DNA of 64,000 nucleotides from positions 16,492,001-16,556,000 of the forward strand of contig JBITNC010000001.1 of assembly GCA_050084985.1 (NCBI GenBank), in the 5' to 3' direction. This DNA comes from Nageia nagi. Lineage: Eukaryota; Pinophyta. The notes under the pieces were generated by a model. It saw nothing but the letters and a program-made list of their open reading frames with translations. It did no database searches and had not been told where the DNA came from. This document shows, one piece after another, positions 52,741 to 64,000 of this stretch (position 1 is the first letter of the stretch; each line of letters begins with the position of its first letter). The position numbers and the translations under genes were made by a program.

Positions 52741-53447
52741 TAAGTAAATATGATGGGGTTACTGAAGCTAATGTGCACACTTACAGAAGCATTGCTAGGA
52801 TCTTGATGTTCTTAACAAATTCCTAGCCTTATATTTGTCATGTTATTTCAATTGTGTCTAGGTACATTAGTGCTCCTTATGAGATTCATTTAAAAGCAAC
52901 CAAGAGATTTTTGAGATATCTAGAGGGCACTCTAAATTTTGACATCCATTACCTTAAAAATAAGCATGTAAAACTTTTTAGATATACTTAAAATGATGGG
53001 AGTAACAATATAGATGATAGAAAATCAACTTTTGATAATTATTTCAGCCTTGATTTTGGTCTTATTACAGGGTCTTCCAGAAAATAAATAACATTTTATC
53101 TTTCCTCCATCGAAGTCGAATACATTGCTATTACCAGTGCTAGTACACAAGTTTTGTGGATGAGGAAGATTCTTGAAGAAATTGGAGGAACACAAATTGG
53201 TTCAGCTACCTTATTATGTGATAATTAGAGTATTAGTCAACTAGCAAAGAATCATGTGCATCATTCTAGATCTAAGCATTTTGATATGTTATACCATTTC
53301 ATTTGAGATATTTTTCATAAGAAAATTGTTGAATTACATTATTGCCATACAAAGGAAAATATGGTTGACTTGTTCACCAAGGGCATTTCAACACATCAAT
53401 TTATAAAGCTAAGAGACTACCTAGTCAATGCTCTCACCTTTAAGGGT
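52741..53447 (+). pseudogene. rh: Copia H RNase H, broken
   Basis: After a broken connection segment, 53097-53440 reads FYLSSIEVEYIAITSASTQVLWMRKIL, the catalytic Glu block. Then come LLCDN, a stop, SISQLAKNHVHHSRSKHFDM and a KIVELHYCHTKENMVDLFTKG block ending near 53447. Confidence 0.8.
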
Positions 53448-53452
53448 TAGTA

Positions 53453-53898
53453 TGTTAGAGATTTAAGTTTTACAAATTTACCAAAATTAAATGCCATCAC
53501 ATTTCATTTGTCTATGGAAAGTCTACCATGTTTTTGTAACCTTAGGCATTTCTAGAAATGCCATCACATTTCTAGATATCCGATACATTTCGTAAGAGTT
53601 TTTTGGTAGTTATGATATTTATGATATTTTATTCAATTTTTCTTACTTGATGATGTTGTAAGGTCTATTAATTTATAGGTATAATGGGAGAGTATCTCAT
53701 AACATGTTTGTAACTACCATTTAGCTAGTTTGATTCATGTTTTAGTGGATTTGTGTAACAGTCCATAGCATCCATTTTTGGTCCATTTTACAACCTCCAT
53801 GAGCTCATATCAGTTACTCATTGAGGTCTTATATATTGTACTTCAAATTTACTAATTCAATCAAATTATTGTGTGCTTAATTCTTTCTTATTCTCTCA
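53453..53898 (+). repeat. Copia H 3' LTR
   Basis: 446 bp, TGTTAGAGAT...TTCTCTCA, followed by AATTT. The preceding TTTAAGGGTTAGTA is a weak, interrupted polypurine tract. Confidence 0.9.
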
Positions 53899-55384
53899 AA
53901 TTTTTCATAAAATAAATCACTAATAATTAATATAAAAGCCAAATGAAAAAAGAAGCAACTAAATAAGAGAAATCACCATTGCTATATTTATCATTATTGA
54001 GCTTTTGATCATATAGGATTGCTTTCTTATCATATAGGTTGTGTGATTATCTTACATACATTAAAAGGAGCCTAACAAAAATCTAATCTAGGCTTGTTGT
54101 TTATTTGTTTATCTTGTTTGGCATCATTCATTTCTTATATTTTATCATATCTTTTAAACATGGTGTTCTTTTCGTCTATACATTGGCTTCATAGGCTAGT
54201 TGGTCCTATAAAGTGATGAAGAACTCCATGTGAACATGGTTAATGAAAAAAGATCAAAAGATAAGGAAAAAAAATGAATGAATAACCAAGAAATTAATGA
54301 AGATACAAACACATAACATTCTCATCATTCATCACATGAGTCTTCTCATCATGAGCCTTCCTATCATTCACTTTTTCTTGGAATAAAAAATAACCCTTTA
54401 TTTCAAAATATTCCTCAATAGAAATAAGAGCAATTTATCAATGACCCTTTGATTCAAGTCCAATTGGTATCACTTTTTGATAATTTTCAACTTAAACAAA
54501 TTCAACAACAACAAAGCATGTCACCATCAACATAAGTGCAAAATATGATTTATCACTTTGATATGACATATCATAACTTTCAAAAAACATTCATAACACC
54601 AACTTCAATTGAATTTGAACATCATAAGCATAAAGAATCACCTAATTTTATCTTACAAAATATGATAAAGTGAGAGCAACTGAAAGCGTTTTAAGGCATA
54701 ATTGATGATATTCCATAAGTATCCTATTTTATTTACCATCATCATTTTTGCAACAAGCTAATTTCAATCTCAAACATTGCAATAAATGGGTTCATATCAA
54801 CCCATAGATGAATTAATGTTTAATCCTTTGGATACCATAAACTAAATTATCTCATAAAGTCTAGGGGTAAATCCAAATCTCAAGCCTTTGAGGATTCCAA
54901 ATCATAATAAATCAAAGCAAGTTGCTTATAGTGTTAGACAAAATAATCTTTCATATCAACCAAACCAACATGATCAAAATCAAGAAAATAACTTTCAACA
55001 AATGAATCCTCAAAATATCTCATATCAATCTTATCAAAATGTAAATCCTTCTCAATCTTATCAACCAACTCCTTATAATCATAGGTAAAATTAATCTTAT
55101 CAACTTATTTTGATTCAACCAATATTTCAAGGTTAAAGTCAATGATATATTAATCAAATGGCTCATTAACAACATCAAACTTATGTAACACAAAGTTAAT
55201 TTGTTCCCAATTCAACATGGAATCAACCATTGGGGAAAAATATGCAACAAGGCTATCAACCAAATTATCAAATGTAAAACATGGTAAATCAACAACCTTC
55301 AATAATGAATGATGATATTTTAAAGAGGTTACAAGATATGGAATTTAGAATCAATGGTTAAATAAAAAACCAACTATCATATCA

Positions 55385-55930
55385 TAACATTGTCAATGAA
55401 CTTCTCAAACCTATGGTTCTAACCAAATTATTTCTTTGCAAATTTGAGGTTCCAAGGGAACATTTGAGACAATACAAGGACTCTTTCTGTATCACATCGA
55501 ATGATGAATATCTTATGCTTAGAATATTTCCTATGACATTTAGGGGCCAAGCATTAGATTGGTATAACAACTTACCATAAAATAGCATTTACTCTTTCGA
55601 ACAATTAGTTAACGTATTCTTGGAACATTTTTCCATCAACATGAAAAAGAGAATATTTATCATGGACTTTAATATAATATCATAATTTGATGATGAATCG
55701 ATGACTATGTGTCAATATGGAGAGCAATTGTAATGAATTTGACATATTCCTTACCACAAGAAGAGTTGATCAAACTATTTAGCAAAATTTGTAATAAGAG
55801 TATATCATTTATCTTACAAATACAACAATACAAATCTTTTAAGGAAGCACTAGCACAATCAAAACTCATTAAGGAGATTAAGACTCAATCAGGTGATATC
55901 AAGTTACACAAGAAGAAAAAATAATAATCA
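55385..55930 (+). pseudogene. gag: Gypsy F gag core
   Basis: FLCKFEVPREHLRQYKDSF, EYLMLRIFPMTFRGQALDWYNNLP, a stop, then NSIYSFEQLVNVFLEHFSINM and, after frameshifts, LPQEELIKLFSKICNKSISFILQIQQYKSF. Every block has a counterpart in Gypsy B (11118-11520), so the two are one family group. Stops and shifts make it inactive. Confidence 0.75.
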
Positions 55931-56477
55931 AAATCATAATAATGGCAATGATAACAATCAAACATATCAAAATCCATACAATAATTGAATATCATACAAT
56001 TTCAATCAAATATAACCAATTATAACAACACAACCTCAAAGAGATCAACAATAACATATAATAAGAGAGCAAAGACAACTTAATGATCAAGAACCTTTAC
56101 CACCAATACTAAGATGAAACTTTTCATCCTTGGAAGAATCATTATCAAATATTTTACACAAGGTGTTACAAGCAAATCTCTTAACATTTCCCAAAATCAA
56201 AGAAAATCATATGGCATTAATAAGAACATGAGATAAGGAAGTAAGTTTTGTGAGTACCATAGGAAGAAAAGATACAACACTAATGGGTGCATGTGATTGA
56301 AGCATGAAGTTAAAAATCTTATTGATAATAGTCAAGAATCAATAGGAAATGCAATTGCACCCCCTAATCAAAATTTGAAATTTTTTAACAATCCTTTGCC
56401 TAAATATGATGTAAATCAAATGGATGCTTCTATATTGTTTGGTTAGGTATATCATGAGCAAGTACCATCCTTATCTT

Positions 56478-57105
56478 GGGTAAGTGTAAGAAGATGAGTC
56501 CCACTTCAAAGGAAGTCTTAAGAACTACTAGGTTTTTGTATTTATTTAATAACTTTTTATTTTTTTAGAATTTCAAAAAAACATATTTGCACAATCTGCA
56601 TACAATTATTCACAAGTTAAAAAAAATTGATACTGATAAGTTTAGGTAAAATTATGCTTATCGAATATAAGAACTCTTCGAAATGATAAACAGGGCCAAT
56701 AAAAAAATAATAAAAATAAAATATTCATGAAAAAATTACAAAAAAAATATCCTCCAAAATCTTTAATATCTTAGGTATCTTTAACCAAAATGATTTTTAA
56801 AAAATATTTTAATTTAGGTCTAATTATGCTTGTCGAACACGATTGATTATGGTCCTGAAACTGTATTTTTTAAATAGTAGCTTTTAAATATGCCTATTGA
56901 ATATTAATTTCTATCATCTAGATATTAGAATAAATTACATATTTGAAAACTAGACTTTGAGAACTACATTTTTACCTATGAACTGTTACAAGACTCAGAC
57001 ACTAAGTGCTTCAAATTTTGATATTAAGTGTGACCAAACCTGAAAATCAGGGAAAACACTTCCACTTTTTGGCCAAAAGTGGGTCTCATCTTCTTGCAAT
57101 TACCA
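56478..57105. mobile_element. M2: second member of the M1 TIR family
   Basis: The left end GGGTAAGTGTAAGAAGATGAG and right end CTCATCTTCTTGCAATTACC are inverted repeats matching M1. The interior is M1 in reverse complement with one, not two, copies of the 356-bp segment, giving 628 bp against 992 bp. It interrupts Gypsy F. No transposase and no clear target duplication. Confidence 0.85.
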
Positions 57106-57299
57106 TATTCTTTCAATGTATTTCTCCATGTGGATGAGAAATAATCAAGAAGGGGTATGTTTATTACATCACCTTCATCATATAAGCCAATAAACAAAAC
57201 AATATCTTATGACTTATCATCTTCATATTTTGGTTGAAATATAAGTTGTATCATACATATTGATATTTGAATATTATCACTTATGCATATACTACAAGA

Positions 57300-58500
57300 A
57301 AATAAGCATCGGGAACCATACATAACATCAAGGAATTTTTTATTTTGACTTTTTGATGTTATTTTCATCAACCCCAATCAAGGGTTTAATTTCCATTGTT
57401 TCTTTTATTTTCCTAATGCTATTTTTGATATTATTTTATAATTTCAAGATGGTATACCTAACGACATTTACGACATAGATCCTAATGAAACAACTTCTCA
57501 ACCATACTATTAGGAAGCACTTGTAACACTTAAATAAAATAAATTCAATCCCACAAACCCATCACTTTCCTTCTAGATGTTCTAAAATAGAAAAAGGGGA
57601 TTCTTGGTAGGGAAAAGTAGTAAGGGGGTTGTCTAAAGTATTTTACGACCATTATACCATATTTTTTGCAGATTTCTCAACCACATAAGATTTTTCTACC
57701 ATATTTTAGCAAATTTTCATTTTTTCTTATAGATTTTAATTTTTTACTCTTCAATGCAAAAATTAAAGTAAACAAATATAAGGTATGTTAAATCTAGATA
57801 AAACTAATAAAAAACCTAGGGTTTTAGGAAAAATATGAAGGTTTTTTTGTAAACTTGAAGGTTTTCTTAAAGAATTTAGAAAAAACCCTAGGTTTTTTAC
57901 CAAATTCTCTAGGGTTTTTACCAAATTCTAAATTCTCTAGATAAATAATTTAGAATTTGGTAAAATCCCTTTAGAATTTTTTCAAATTCTTTAGAATTTC
58001 ATAAATTCTTGGGATTTTAACCAAATTTATAAAATGTTTTAAGGTTTAGGATTTACAATTTAAGGGCTTAAGGATTTAGGAAATTAGGGTTTAAGGGTTT
58101 AGGGTCTTATAGTTTTTGGGCTTTACGATTTAATTTCTTAAAAATATGAGTTAGGTTGGTAAATATTTGACATAGGTTAGGCTTAAGTTAGTAAAAATTT
58201 AGCTTATGTTACACTTAGGTTATAAAAAATTTAACTTAGGTTAATAAATTTTTTACTTAGCTAGGTTAGTAAAAATATGACTTGGATTAGATCATACTTA
58301 GGTTAATAAAACTTTAATTCAAGTCAAACTTATTAAATTAGTAAAAATTTGACTTAGTGTAGACTCTAATTATGAAAATATATGAATAAAGACAAATACA
58401 TAAATAGTCTATAATATACAATTAAATGTACAATAGACACTATATCAAATTGTAATAGATATACATGAAAAATGTACATTTGATATGAAGAGTATGTGTA
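57300..58500. other. Repeat-rich AT stretch with palindrome and telomere-like words
   Basis: No coding sequence. A perfect 16-bp inverted repeat with a 12-base loop lies at 57919-57962 (TACCAAATTCTAAATT / AATTTAGAATTTGGTA). Telomere-like AGGGTTTAAGGGTTTAGGG lies near 58085-58107, and CCCTAGG/CTAGGG words at 57817-57925. Imperfect GTTAGTAAAAATTTGACTTA-type repeats occupy about 58150-58350. Confidence 0.65.
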
Positions 58501-58509
58501 ATCCTCAAA

Positions 58510-58622
58510 AGCATATAGCAATGAATCTTCAAAGGATTGGGATCGAACTTGTGGTGAGCTCATAGCTAATCTTCGTATGCATGAACCAATAGCTCAACCA
58601 TCCAATCTTGGAACCCTTGATC
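58510..58622 (-). mobile_element. SINE-like tRNA-derived head
   Basis: On the minus strand, ATGGTTGAGCTATTGG resembles an RNA polymerase III A box, and AGTTCGATCCC (about 58545-58555) is close to the B-box consensus GGTTCGANNCC, about 50 bases downstream. This is the layout of tRNA-derived SINE heads. The sequence does not fold as a full tRNA. I could not define its tail or target duplication. Confidence 0.4.
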
Positions 58623-58627
58623 TAAAA

Positions 58628-59085
58628 TGTGCACACCACTACCGATGTAGGAAAAGTACATCATCGACTGCATGGAATGTGTCAAATTATAATGTGTGCC
58701 AAATATAGAAATTCCAAAACCCATAGTACAACAAATTCTCAAGATAGGTGGTGTTCAGAGACACTGTTACAGTTGAAAACAACCTATCAAAGTTCTTTAT
58801 CAATATCAAAAGAGTTTTGATATCTAGAGATCACCTATGCACCTATTTATATAGCCAGCAAAAGACATAAAAAGGAGTGAATATTGACTTCATGCAATAA
58901 AATCTATGATATATGATATAATTAAGATACTTTAAAATAAAACCCATGATATATGATACAACATTTAATATAACACATTGCATTGCATTATAACATCCTT
59001 TTATCTTGATATATGTAATATCACACTAAATCATTTAAGAATTATAAATATATTTTATTAAATAAATTAGTTTTAGGCATCTACA
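58628..59085 (-). repeat. Gypsy I 3' LTR on the minus strand
   Basis: Minus strand starts TGTAGATGCCTAAAAC at 59085, like the Gypsy B LTR start, and is immediately preceded by a PPT (59086-59096). TATATAAATA (about 58842-58853) would be its TATA box. The left end at 58628 (TGTGCAC) is a guess from the TG rule and could be wrong. Confidence 0.6.
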
Positions 59086-60017
59086 TTTTGCTCCTCTTTG
59101 GATATGAAATGAAAAGCATTGAAATTGCATAATCCAAAGAAATTTAGAGAAGAGAAGAAATTTTTCAATAGTAAAATAACTTCCATGTTTTGATTGATAT
59201 GCTAAGTATGGTATGTTGTTTGTCTTCTTTTGATCTTGGTTTCCCCTTGCGCATGCTACATTGTATAATCAAACCAAAAAATAGGATTCACTCTATGAGA
59301 TGAGTAGTCTATGCCAATCCTACTCACCTGGATAATACTTGTAAAACAAAGCAACATATACCCGCATAGATCACATCCATGAAAGAATAAGCAATGTAAA
59401 GAGTAAGGATGGAATTAATATAATATGTAATGTGTCACTATGGCTGATGTGACTCATATTTTCATAAACCATGATATATAAACTATTGTGATAAACAACT
59501 CATAGTCTATGAAGAGCAAGCGCATGAGGTCCTTTTTAATGCCCTAGGATTGTAATATCCATGATGTATACAAATTATGATAGATAACGCATAGTCTATA
59601 AATACCAAACTGATGAAAATTTTTAATGACTCAAGCTTATAATAATGATGATTATCAAGATGATGAAAACTTTTAATGACTCAAGCTTGAAATAATCATG
59701 TAATTGATAAGAGATGTTGCTCATGGAGTGACCATGGCTTTGAAAATATTTGCTAATAGAACAATGAACAATAGCATTCAATTTCTATAAATGTATCAAA
59801 TATTCAAACATTTAGTGGCCTTGCATTTCATTACTTTGATTTGCAAAAAATTTTCAAAGTGAATACACATCATTGGCAGTGTGGTATGCCTAAAATTTTC
59901 CATTCATGTCTTCAACAAATGTGATCAAATTCAATAAACCATTACAAATATATGAAAAAATCACATAAATGAGTAGATATTCACTTAAATTTTAATATGC
60001 CCCAAATTACAAGCAAT
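59086..60017 (-). other. Gypsy I internal 3' non-coding sequence with PPT and hairpin
   Basis: Minus strand: GAGGAGCAAAA (59086-59096) is the PPT. Directly before it, CTTTGGATTATGCAAT (59139-59124) can pair with ATTTCATATCCAAAG (59110-59096), giving about 13 pairs with two bulges around a loop. The rest is non-coding. A local direct duplication of about 60 bp (TTTTTAATGACTCAAGCTT) lies at 59614 and 59670. It is cut at its right end by Copia G. Confidence 0.6.
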
Positions 60018-60022
60018 TTATA

Positions 60023-60469
60023 TGAATAAATTAACCCTTTTTGGATTAACTTCTAATCTCCCAAGATCTCAAGAAAGCACTTTTAACATCAATACAATAG
60101 CACAATAACTAAAGCTAATCACACAAATAACATAAGATATAAAGTGGTTCCTCCATCCTTGGGATTACATCCACTAACTAAGATCTTCTTATTCTCAAGG
60201 ACCTCTCTTACAAAATCTCTTTTCTCTCTCACACTCTAAACCTATAGCAAAGATTGCATTACAATTGTGTAACTAGATAATGGGAGGGTTCTTCTCTTTT
60301 TATAAGAAGAAATCCACTCTATAATTAATCTCTTTTCTAATTTTAATCTTTTACCTATTTTTAATTATTCTCCTATTTTTATTCCCTTAATACTTTAAGG
60401 TATCTAATGATACTTTAAGCATTAAGTGAATTTACATTAAGGAGAAATATTACATTACAAATTCTAACA
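60023..60469 (-). repeat. Copia G 3' LTR
   Basis: 447 bp; minus strand TGTTAGAATTTG...TTTATTCA. CTTATAAAAAG near 60300 is a TATA-like box. The end GAGATCTTGGGAGATTAGA matches the ends of the Copia A and C LTRs. Confidence 0.8.
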
Positions 60470-61489
60470 CTCCCCTTAATGTAATATTAGGATAGAGTGT
60501 AAATAGAAGAAGAAAGATAAAGTAAAAGAGAGTTCTACTCCAAAGAGAAATAAGTGAAGATGAGAAATTTTACATCATTAAGAAATAATCAAGATCTTAG
60601 TTTGAGACTCATTACAATACCATTTGATAATATTTTTTACAATATAATCATTAACCATAACTGGTTTCACTATGAGTGTAGTCAATCAACTTTGAGTTGA
60701 CATATGAGCCTCCATGAGCCTACCCACATGAAGTAAGTTACCTGTACTATCAAGATGAAACCTATAAACTATAAGAAGATCATAAATAATATCATTTAGA
60801 TGTATTATATAGCATTCATATCAATCACAAGATAAATAAACTAAGTAATGCTAGCCATAAATTGATCAACGATGGACTATAAGTCATCACGAAGATGCCA
60901 AGCCAATACTTATAGTAATATAATGTATATAAGAATATGTGTTGATAAAAAATAAAAAGTATATGCACATATATAAGTTAATCACATATGGATAACCAAA
61001 CAGTGCTAACAAACACATATTGATTCCTCATATAGTGAGAAAAAAATAAAATGTACCATGAGTTCCTCACACAGAGCGAACTAACCATGAAGGTGTACAT
61101 TTAGATCAATATTATACAGCAAAAATAGCCTCATAGAGATGAATTTATCATCACAAACATGAATTCAATATTCAATCCCCCTTCAGGATAACTTCACTAC
61201 CATAAGAAACTTTCAAAGTGCGCACAACAAAGTTTCTAAAGCGACTAGTGAATAAATTAGAAGAGATAAAGTTAGATGAACAAAGCTACAATTATTGCAT
61301 CAAGAACTTTCTTTCTAATATAATGTGATTATATTTGAGGTACACTATAACTCATCACTAAGATGCCAAGCCAATACTTATAGCTACCAAACAAAGGAAT
61401 GTATAAACAAAGTATACAAATAAAAAAAAGTTCAACAACTTTATTAAGAAGGAAGATATTACAATAGATTCAACAAGAATTAAATAATT
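60470..61489 (-). other. Copia G polypurine tract and 3' non-coding region
   Basis: Minus strand CATTAAGGGGAG at 60470-60481 is the PPT. The region resembles Copia A 4900-5590. A word of about 40 bp (ATGCCAAGCCAATACTTATAG) is repeated at about 60894 and 61361, a local direct duplication. Confidence 0.75.
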
Positions 61490-62200
61490 ACTCTCTTTTT
61501 GAGACTAACTTCACCAATCTAATAGACTCCCTAAGCTTATAGAACTAAGATTCAGAAAGGGACTTGGTGAACAAATCAACAAAGTTTAGGATTGATAGCC
61601 AATATTGCAAGTATAAAAGACCATCTAGAACCTTCTCTCTGATGAAATGGGCTTGGATTTTTACATGCTTTATTATTTGATGGAAAATAAGATTCTTTAA
61701 CAAAGAATATTTGACTAATTATTTGAAGAAATTTGAGATGAATGAACTTGCTCATACCTTATTTATTTTAGAATATGCCTCAACCAAATGGTTTCTTAGG
61801 CTACAACTGATATTGTATGATATTCAGCCTCAGTGTTAGAGAGAGCAGTTGTAGGTTATTTCTTGGAAGCCCAAAAGATAGCACTTGAACCAATGCTAAA
61901 CATATAAATAGAGGTTGATTTTATATCATCTCTATCTTCCCCATAGTCAGAATTAGAGAATCCTGAGAGAACAAATGAGGGCAACTTGTCATACTTGAGA
62001 GCAAGATCTTTAATGCTCTCAACATACTTCAAAATTTGTTTAACAGTATTGAAGTGCTCAACATATAGCTTTTGCATAAAGTGAGCCATCAAATTCATAG
62101 CAAAGACAATATTTGGCTTGGAGATAATCATATAAAGAAGACTACCAATTAGTTGTTTGTAAGCCACAACATTTATCAATTAAGAGTTGGAACTAAGAGA
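61490..62200 (-). pseudogene. rh: Copia G RNase H, broken
   Basis: On the minus strand 62179-61856 is open: AYKQLIGSLLYMIISKPNIVFAMNLMAHFMQKL, KQILKYVESIKDLALKY and GSSAIFWASKK. The rest, with VDLFTKSLSES and YKLRESIRLVKL (about 61580-61500), is reached through stops. Same block order as Copia A and C. Confidence 0.83.
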
Positions 62201-63080
62201 CAAAGTGATTCCAGGAGAGACTAGGATTGTTACATGTTTTCATTCCTCTATTCCAAAATTTTGCAAGATATATGAGATATAATTTGATTGATTAAAGTAA
62301 GTACAATCCTTATATTGATACATTTGCATATCAAGGTAGTAGTGTAATAGACCAAGATCAGTAATTTTAAAAGTTACCTTAAGTTTGGATATGCAGTCTT
62401 ATAAGAGGACTATATTATTCCTTGTAATCAACAGATCATCCACATAGAGAAGAATCAAGATCAAGTCTGATCCTTGGTTGACACATAAAGATCTAAAATA
62501 AAAAAACATTTAAAAAATCTAATTTTCTCAAAGTATCCTAAAATCTTTAGTACCAGGCCCTTGGTGCTTGCTTAAGTCCATACAAAGGCTTCTTTAACTT
62601 GCACACAAAAGATTCCTTACCTTTAGCAATAAACCCTTCTAATTGATTCATATGGATTTCTACATCTAAATCAACATTGAGAAAAGCACTCTTGATATCA
62701 AGTTGAAAAACTTTCTATCCCTAAGCTACTAAAAGAGTAAGAATTACCTTGATAGTAGGCATCTTTGCCACTAGAGCAAAGGTTTCTTCATAATGAACTC
62801 CATATTTTTGAATGAAACCTTTGGATACTAACTTTGATTTGTATTTTTCAATCTCTCCAATTGAATTATATTTGACTTTATAAATCTATTTATTTCTAAT
62901 CACATTGCATTCATTAGGATAAGGAACCAAATCCCAAGTTTGATTCTTCATTAGAGCCTCATACTCCACATTCATTACATTCATCTAGCACTCGTGCTTT
63001 GAAGATTCTTTGTAGGATAAGGGCTCATTATTGCAATCAATTTTAGTAAATAAGGATTTATTATTCTTATCCTTTTTGTT
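62201..63080 (-). pseudogene. rt: Copia G reverse transcriptase, YVDD kept, broken
   Basis: Minus-strand pieces in order: CNNEPLSYKES and WMNVMNVEYEALMKNQTWDLVP (about 63030-62925), KYKSKLVSKGFIQKYGVHYEETFALVAKMPT (about 62850-62755), FLNVDLDVEIHMNQLEGFIAKGKE (about 62680-62615), CKLKKPLYGLKQAPRAWY (about 62605-62550) and the intact catalytic LLYVDDLLI (about 62455-62425). Several stops and shifts separate them. Confidence 0.8.
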
Positions 63081-64000
63081 GAAGAGTTTTATTCCTTGGG
63101 TGACAAATCCACACTAACATCCAACTTTTTTAGAGCAACAGAAGAATCATCACCTCATCAAGCTTCTCATAAGATGCAAATTCTTTAGAAAGCTCATTGA
63201 ACATTACATCCCTTGAAAAAAAGACTACATGGGAAGAAGGTTGGTATAGCCTGTAGCCTCTATGTTGATTGTCATAGCCCATAAAGATACAGCTTTTGAA
63301 TCTCTTATCAAGCTTCTTCCTTTTCTCAAGAACAACAAAGGCATAGGCATCACAACCAAAGACTTTAAAGTGAGAGATGTTAAGTTTCTTTCCTATTCAT
63401 GCCTCATATGGAGTTTTACCTTCAATTAATTTCACAGGATACCTATTTAAGATTTAGATTATAGTATTTACATCTTCATCTCATAAGAAGCTAGGAAGAT
63501 CTCCCAACATACATCTTGCCATTTCTTGAATGGTTCTATTCTTTCTTTTGGCCACACCAGTCTACTAAGGAGTGTAAGGGATAGTAAACTACCTCTTGAT
63601 TTTATACTTGGTATAAAAATCATTGAATTCATTGCTATTATACTCACCCTTATTATCAGATCTTAACATATTGATTTTGAATCCAGACTGATTTTCTATC
63701 AAGGCTTTGAAAGCTTTGAACATATCAAAGGTTTGATCTTTATGCTTAATAAGATAACCAAACATCATCCTGCTAAATTCATTAATAAATTTCAAGATAT
63801 AAAACACTCCCCCAAGTGACTTAGTTGGAAAAGGATCCATCAAATTTGTATGCACAAGCTAAAGAGGTTGAGTTGCTCTAGTTGACTTATCTTTTGAAAA
63901 CTTTTTTCAATTCATTTTACCTATAATGCACTTCTCATAAAGACCAATTATAGGTGATATTATAGGCAAACCTTCAACAAATTCATGACCTTTCATGACT
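63081..64000 (-). pseudogene. int: Copia G integrase, partial and broken
   Basis: 63855-63589 is open on the minus strand: LGGVFYILKFINEFSRMMFGYLIKHKDQTFD, then LRSDNKGEYNSNEF with the second catalytic Asp. Beyond, KRKNRTIQEMARCMLGDLPSFL, FGCDAYAFVVLEKRKKLDKRF and FMGYDNQHRGYRLYQP complete the core end and C-terminal part. The N-terminal zinc-binding piece (ECHYK-like) is cut at the window edge. Confidence 0.82.

Larger units (their letters stand above)
48742..53898 (+). mobile_element. Copia H: complete but inactive Ty1/copia element of another family
   Basis: The LTRs (48742-49183 and 53453-53898) have the target duplication AATTT (48737-48741, 53899-53903). gag, protease, integrase, RT and RNase H are all recognisable, with many stops. 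LTR sequence and proteins differ clearly from Copia A/C: the gag starts MAFGVNSLPILEF, and the RT and RNase H have different conserved variants. It is therefore a separate Copia family. Confidence 0.93.
53899..57300 (+). mobile_element. Gypsy F: gag remnant related to Gypsy B, interrupted by M2
   Basis: From about 54400 the sequence gives broken Gln/Asn-rich gag text (QPNQHDQNQENNFQQMNPQN and similar). The capsid core is at 55420-55640, and LPKYDVNQMDAS near 56395 corresponds to the segment before the Gypsy B protease. I find no LTRs or pol. 53899-54150 and the part after 57105 hold nothing I can assign. Confidence 0.7.
60023..64000 (-). mobile_element. Copia G: minus-strand Ty1/copia element running off the window
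   Basis: 3' LTR (60023-60469), PPT, 3' region, RNase H, RT and integrase follow in minus-strand order; protease, gag and the 5' LTR lie beyond 64000. LTR start TGTTAGAATT and protein blocks place it with Copia A and C. Pol has multiple stops and frameshifts. Confidence 0.88.

Noticed and set aside
57297-57320. TACTACAAGAAAATAAGC resembling a CACTA terminal sequence
   Set aside because: No matching inverted end within the next few kilobases, no 3-bp duplication and no subterminal repeats.
1-64000. Any intact host protein-coding gene, tRNA or rRNA
   Set aside because: I scanned for conserved non-transposon motifs and for tRNA box pairs. Apart from the H2B-like fragment, the unknown frame at 36412 and the SINE-like head, nothing is supportable.

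Overview
This window looks like intergenic DNA from the nuclear genome of a large-genome seed plant. It is very AT-rich, I find no intact host gene, and almost everything I can classify is LTR retrotransposon, with some LINE, CACTA, TIR-element, SINE-like and tandem-repeat sequence. I cannot name the species. A gymnosperm would fit the mixture of old, stop-ridden Copia and Gypsy elements, but that is inference.

Layout. Region 1-6092 holds Copia A (+), a degraded gag-pol ending in a 3' LTR. Region 6093-17104 is Gypsy B (+), complete with two LTRs and the target duplication ATTTC. It sits one base inside the end of Copia A's LTR and carries only gag and protease. Region 17111-19500 contains a LINE 3' fragment present as two direct copies 1101 bp apart. 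Region 20050-21165 is a tandem array of about 220-bp monomers. Region 23058-42725 is a nested stack. A long repeat R occurs twice (R1, R2). R1 is split by Copia-type element D (24578-40280, target duplication GAAAA). D itself contains a CACTA transposon carrying a histone H2B-like fragment (25101-26266), a minus-strand Ty3/gypsy chromovirus E with a chromodomain (28357-35185), and a TIR element M1 inside D's 3' LTR (38966-39957). Region 43170-48567 is Copia C (target duplication CCTAG) and 48742-53898 is Copia H (AATTT). Region 53899-57300 is a Gypsy gag remnant F interrupted by M2, a second copy of the M1 family. Region 57300-60017 holds repeats, a SINE-like tRNA-derived head and a minus-strand Gypsy LTR with internal sequence (I). 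Region 60023-64000 is Copia G on the minus strand, running off the window.

No element here looks able to move by itself: every pol region has multiple stops or frameshifts. The longest clean reading frames are the gag and protease of Gypsy B and the RNase H of chromovirus E. Copia A, C, D and G share LTR starts (TGTTRGAAT) and a PPT of the type ATTAAGGGGGAG, so they are one lineage in several subfamilies. Gypsy B and I share an LTR start and an unusual hairpin directly upstream of the polypurine tract.

Most interesting points: the CACTA element with a captured H2B-like 5' end including a TATA box; the hairpin-PPT architecture seen in two Gypsy elements with different stem sequences; the two-member TIR family differing by an exact internal 356-bp duplication; the gag-protease-only Gypsy B; and the foreign, more GC-rich block replacing the gag N-terminus in Copia C.
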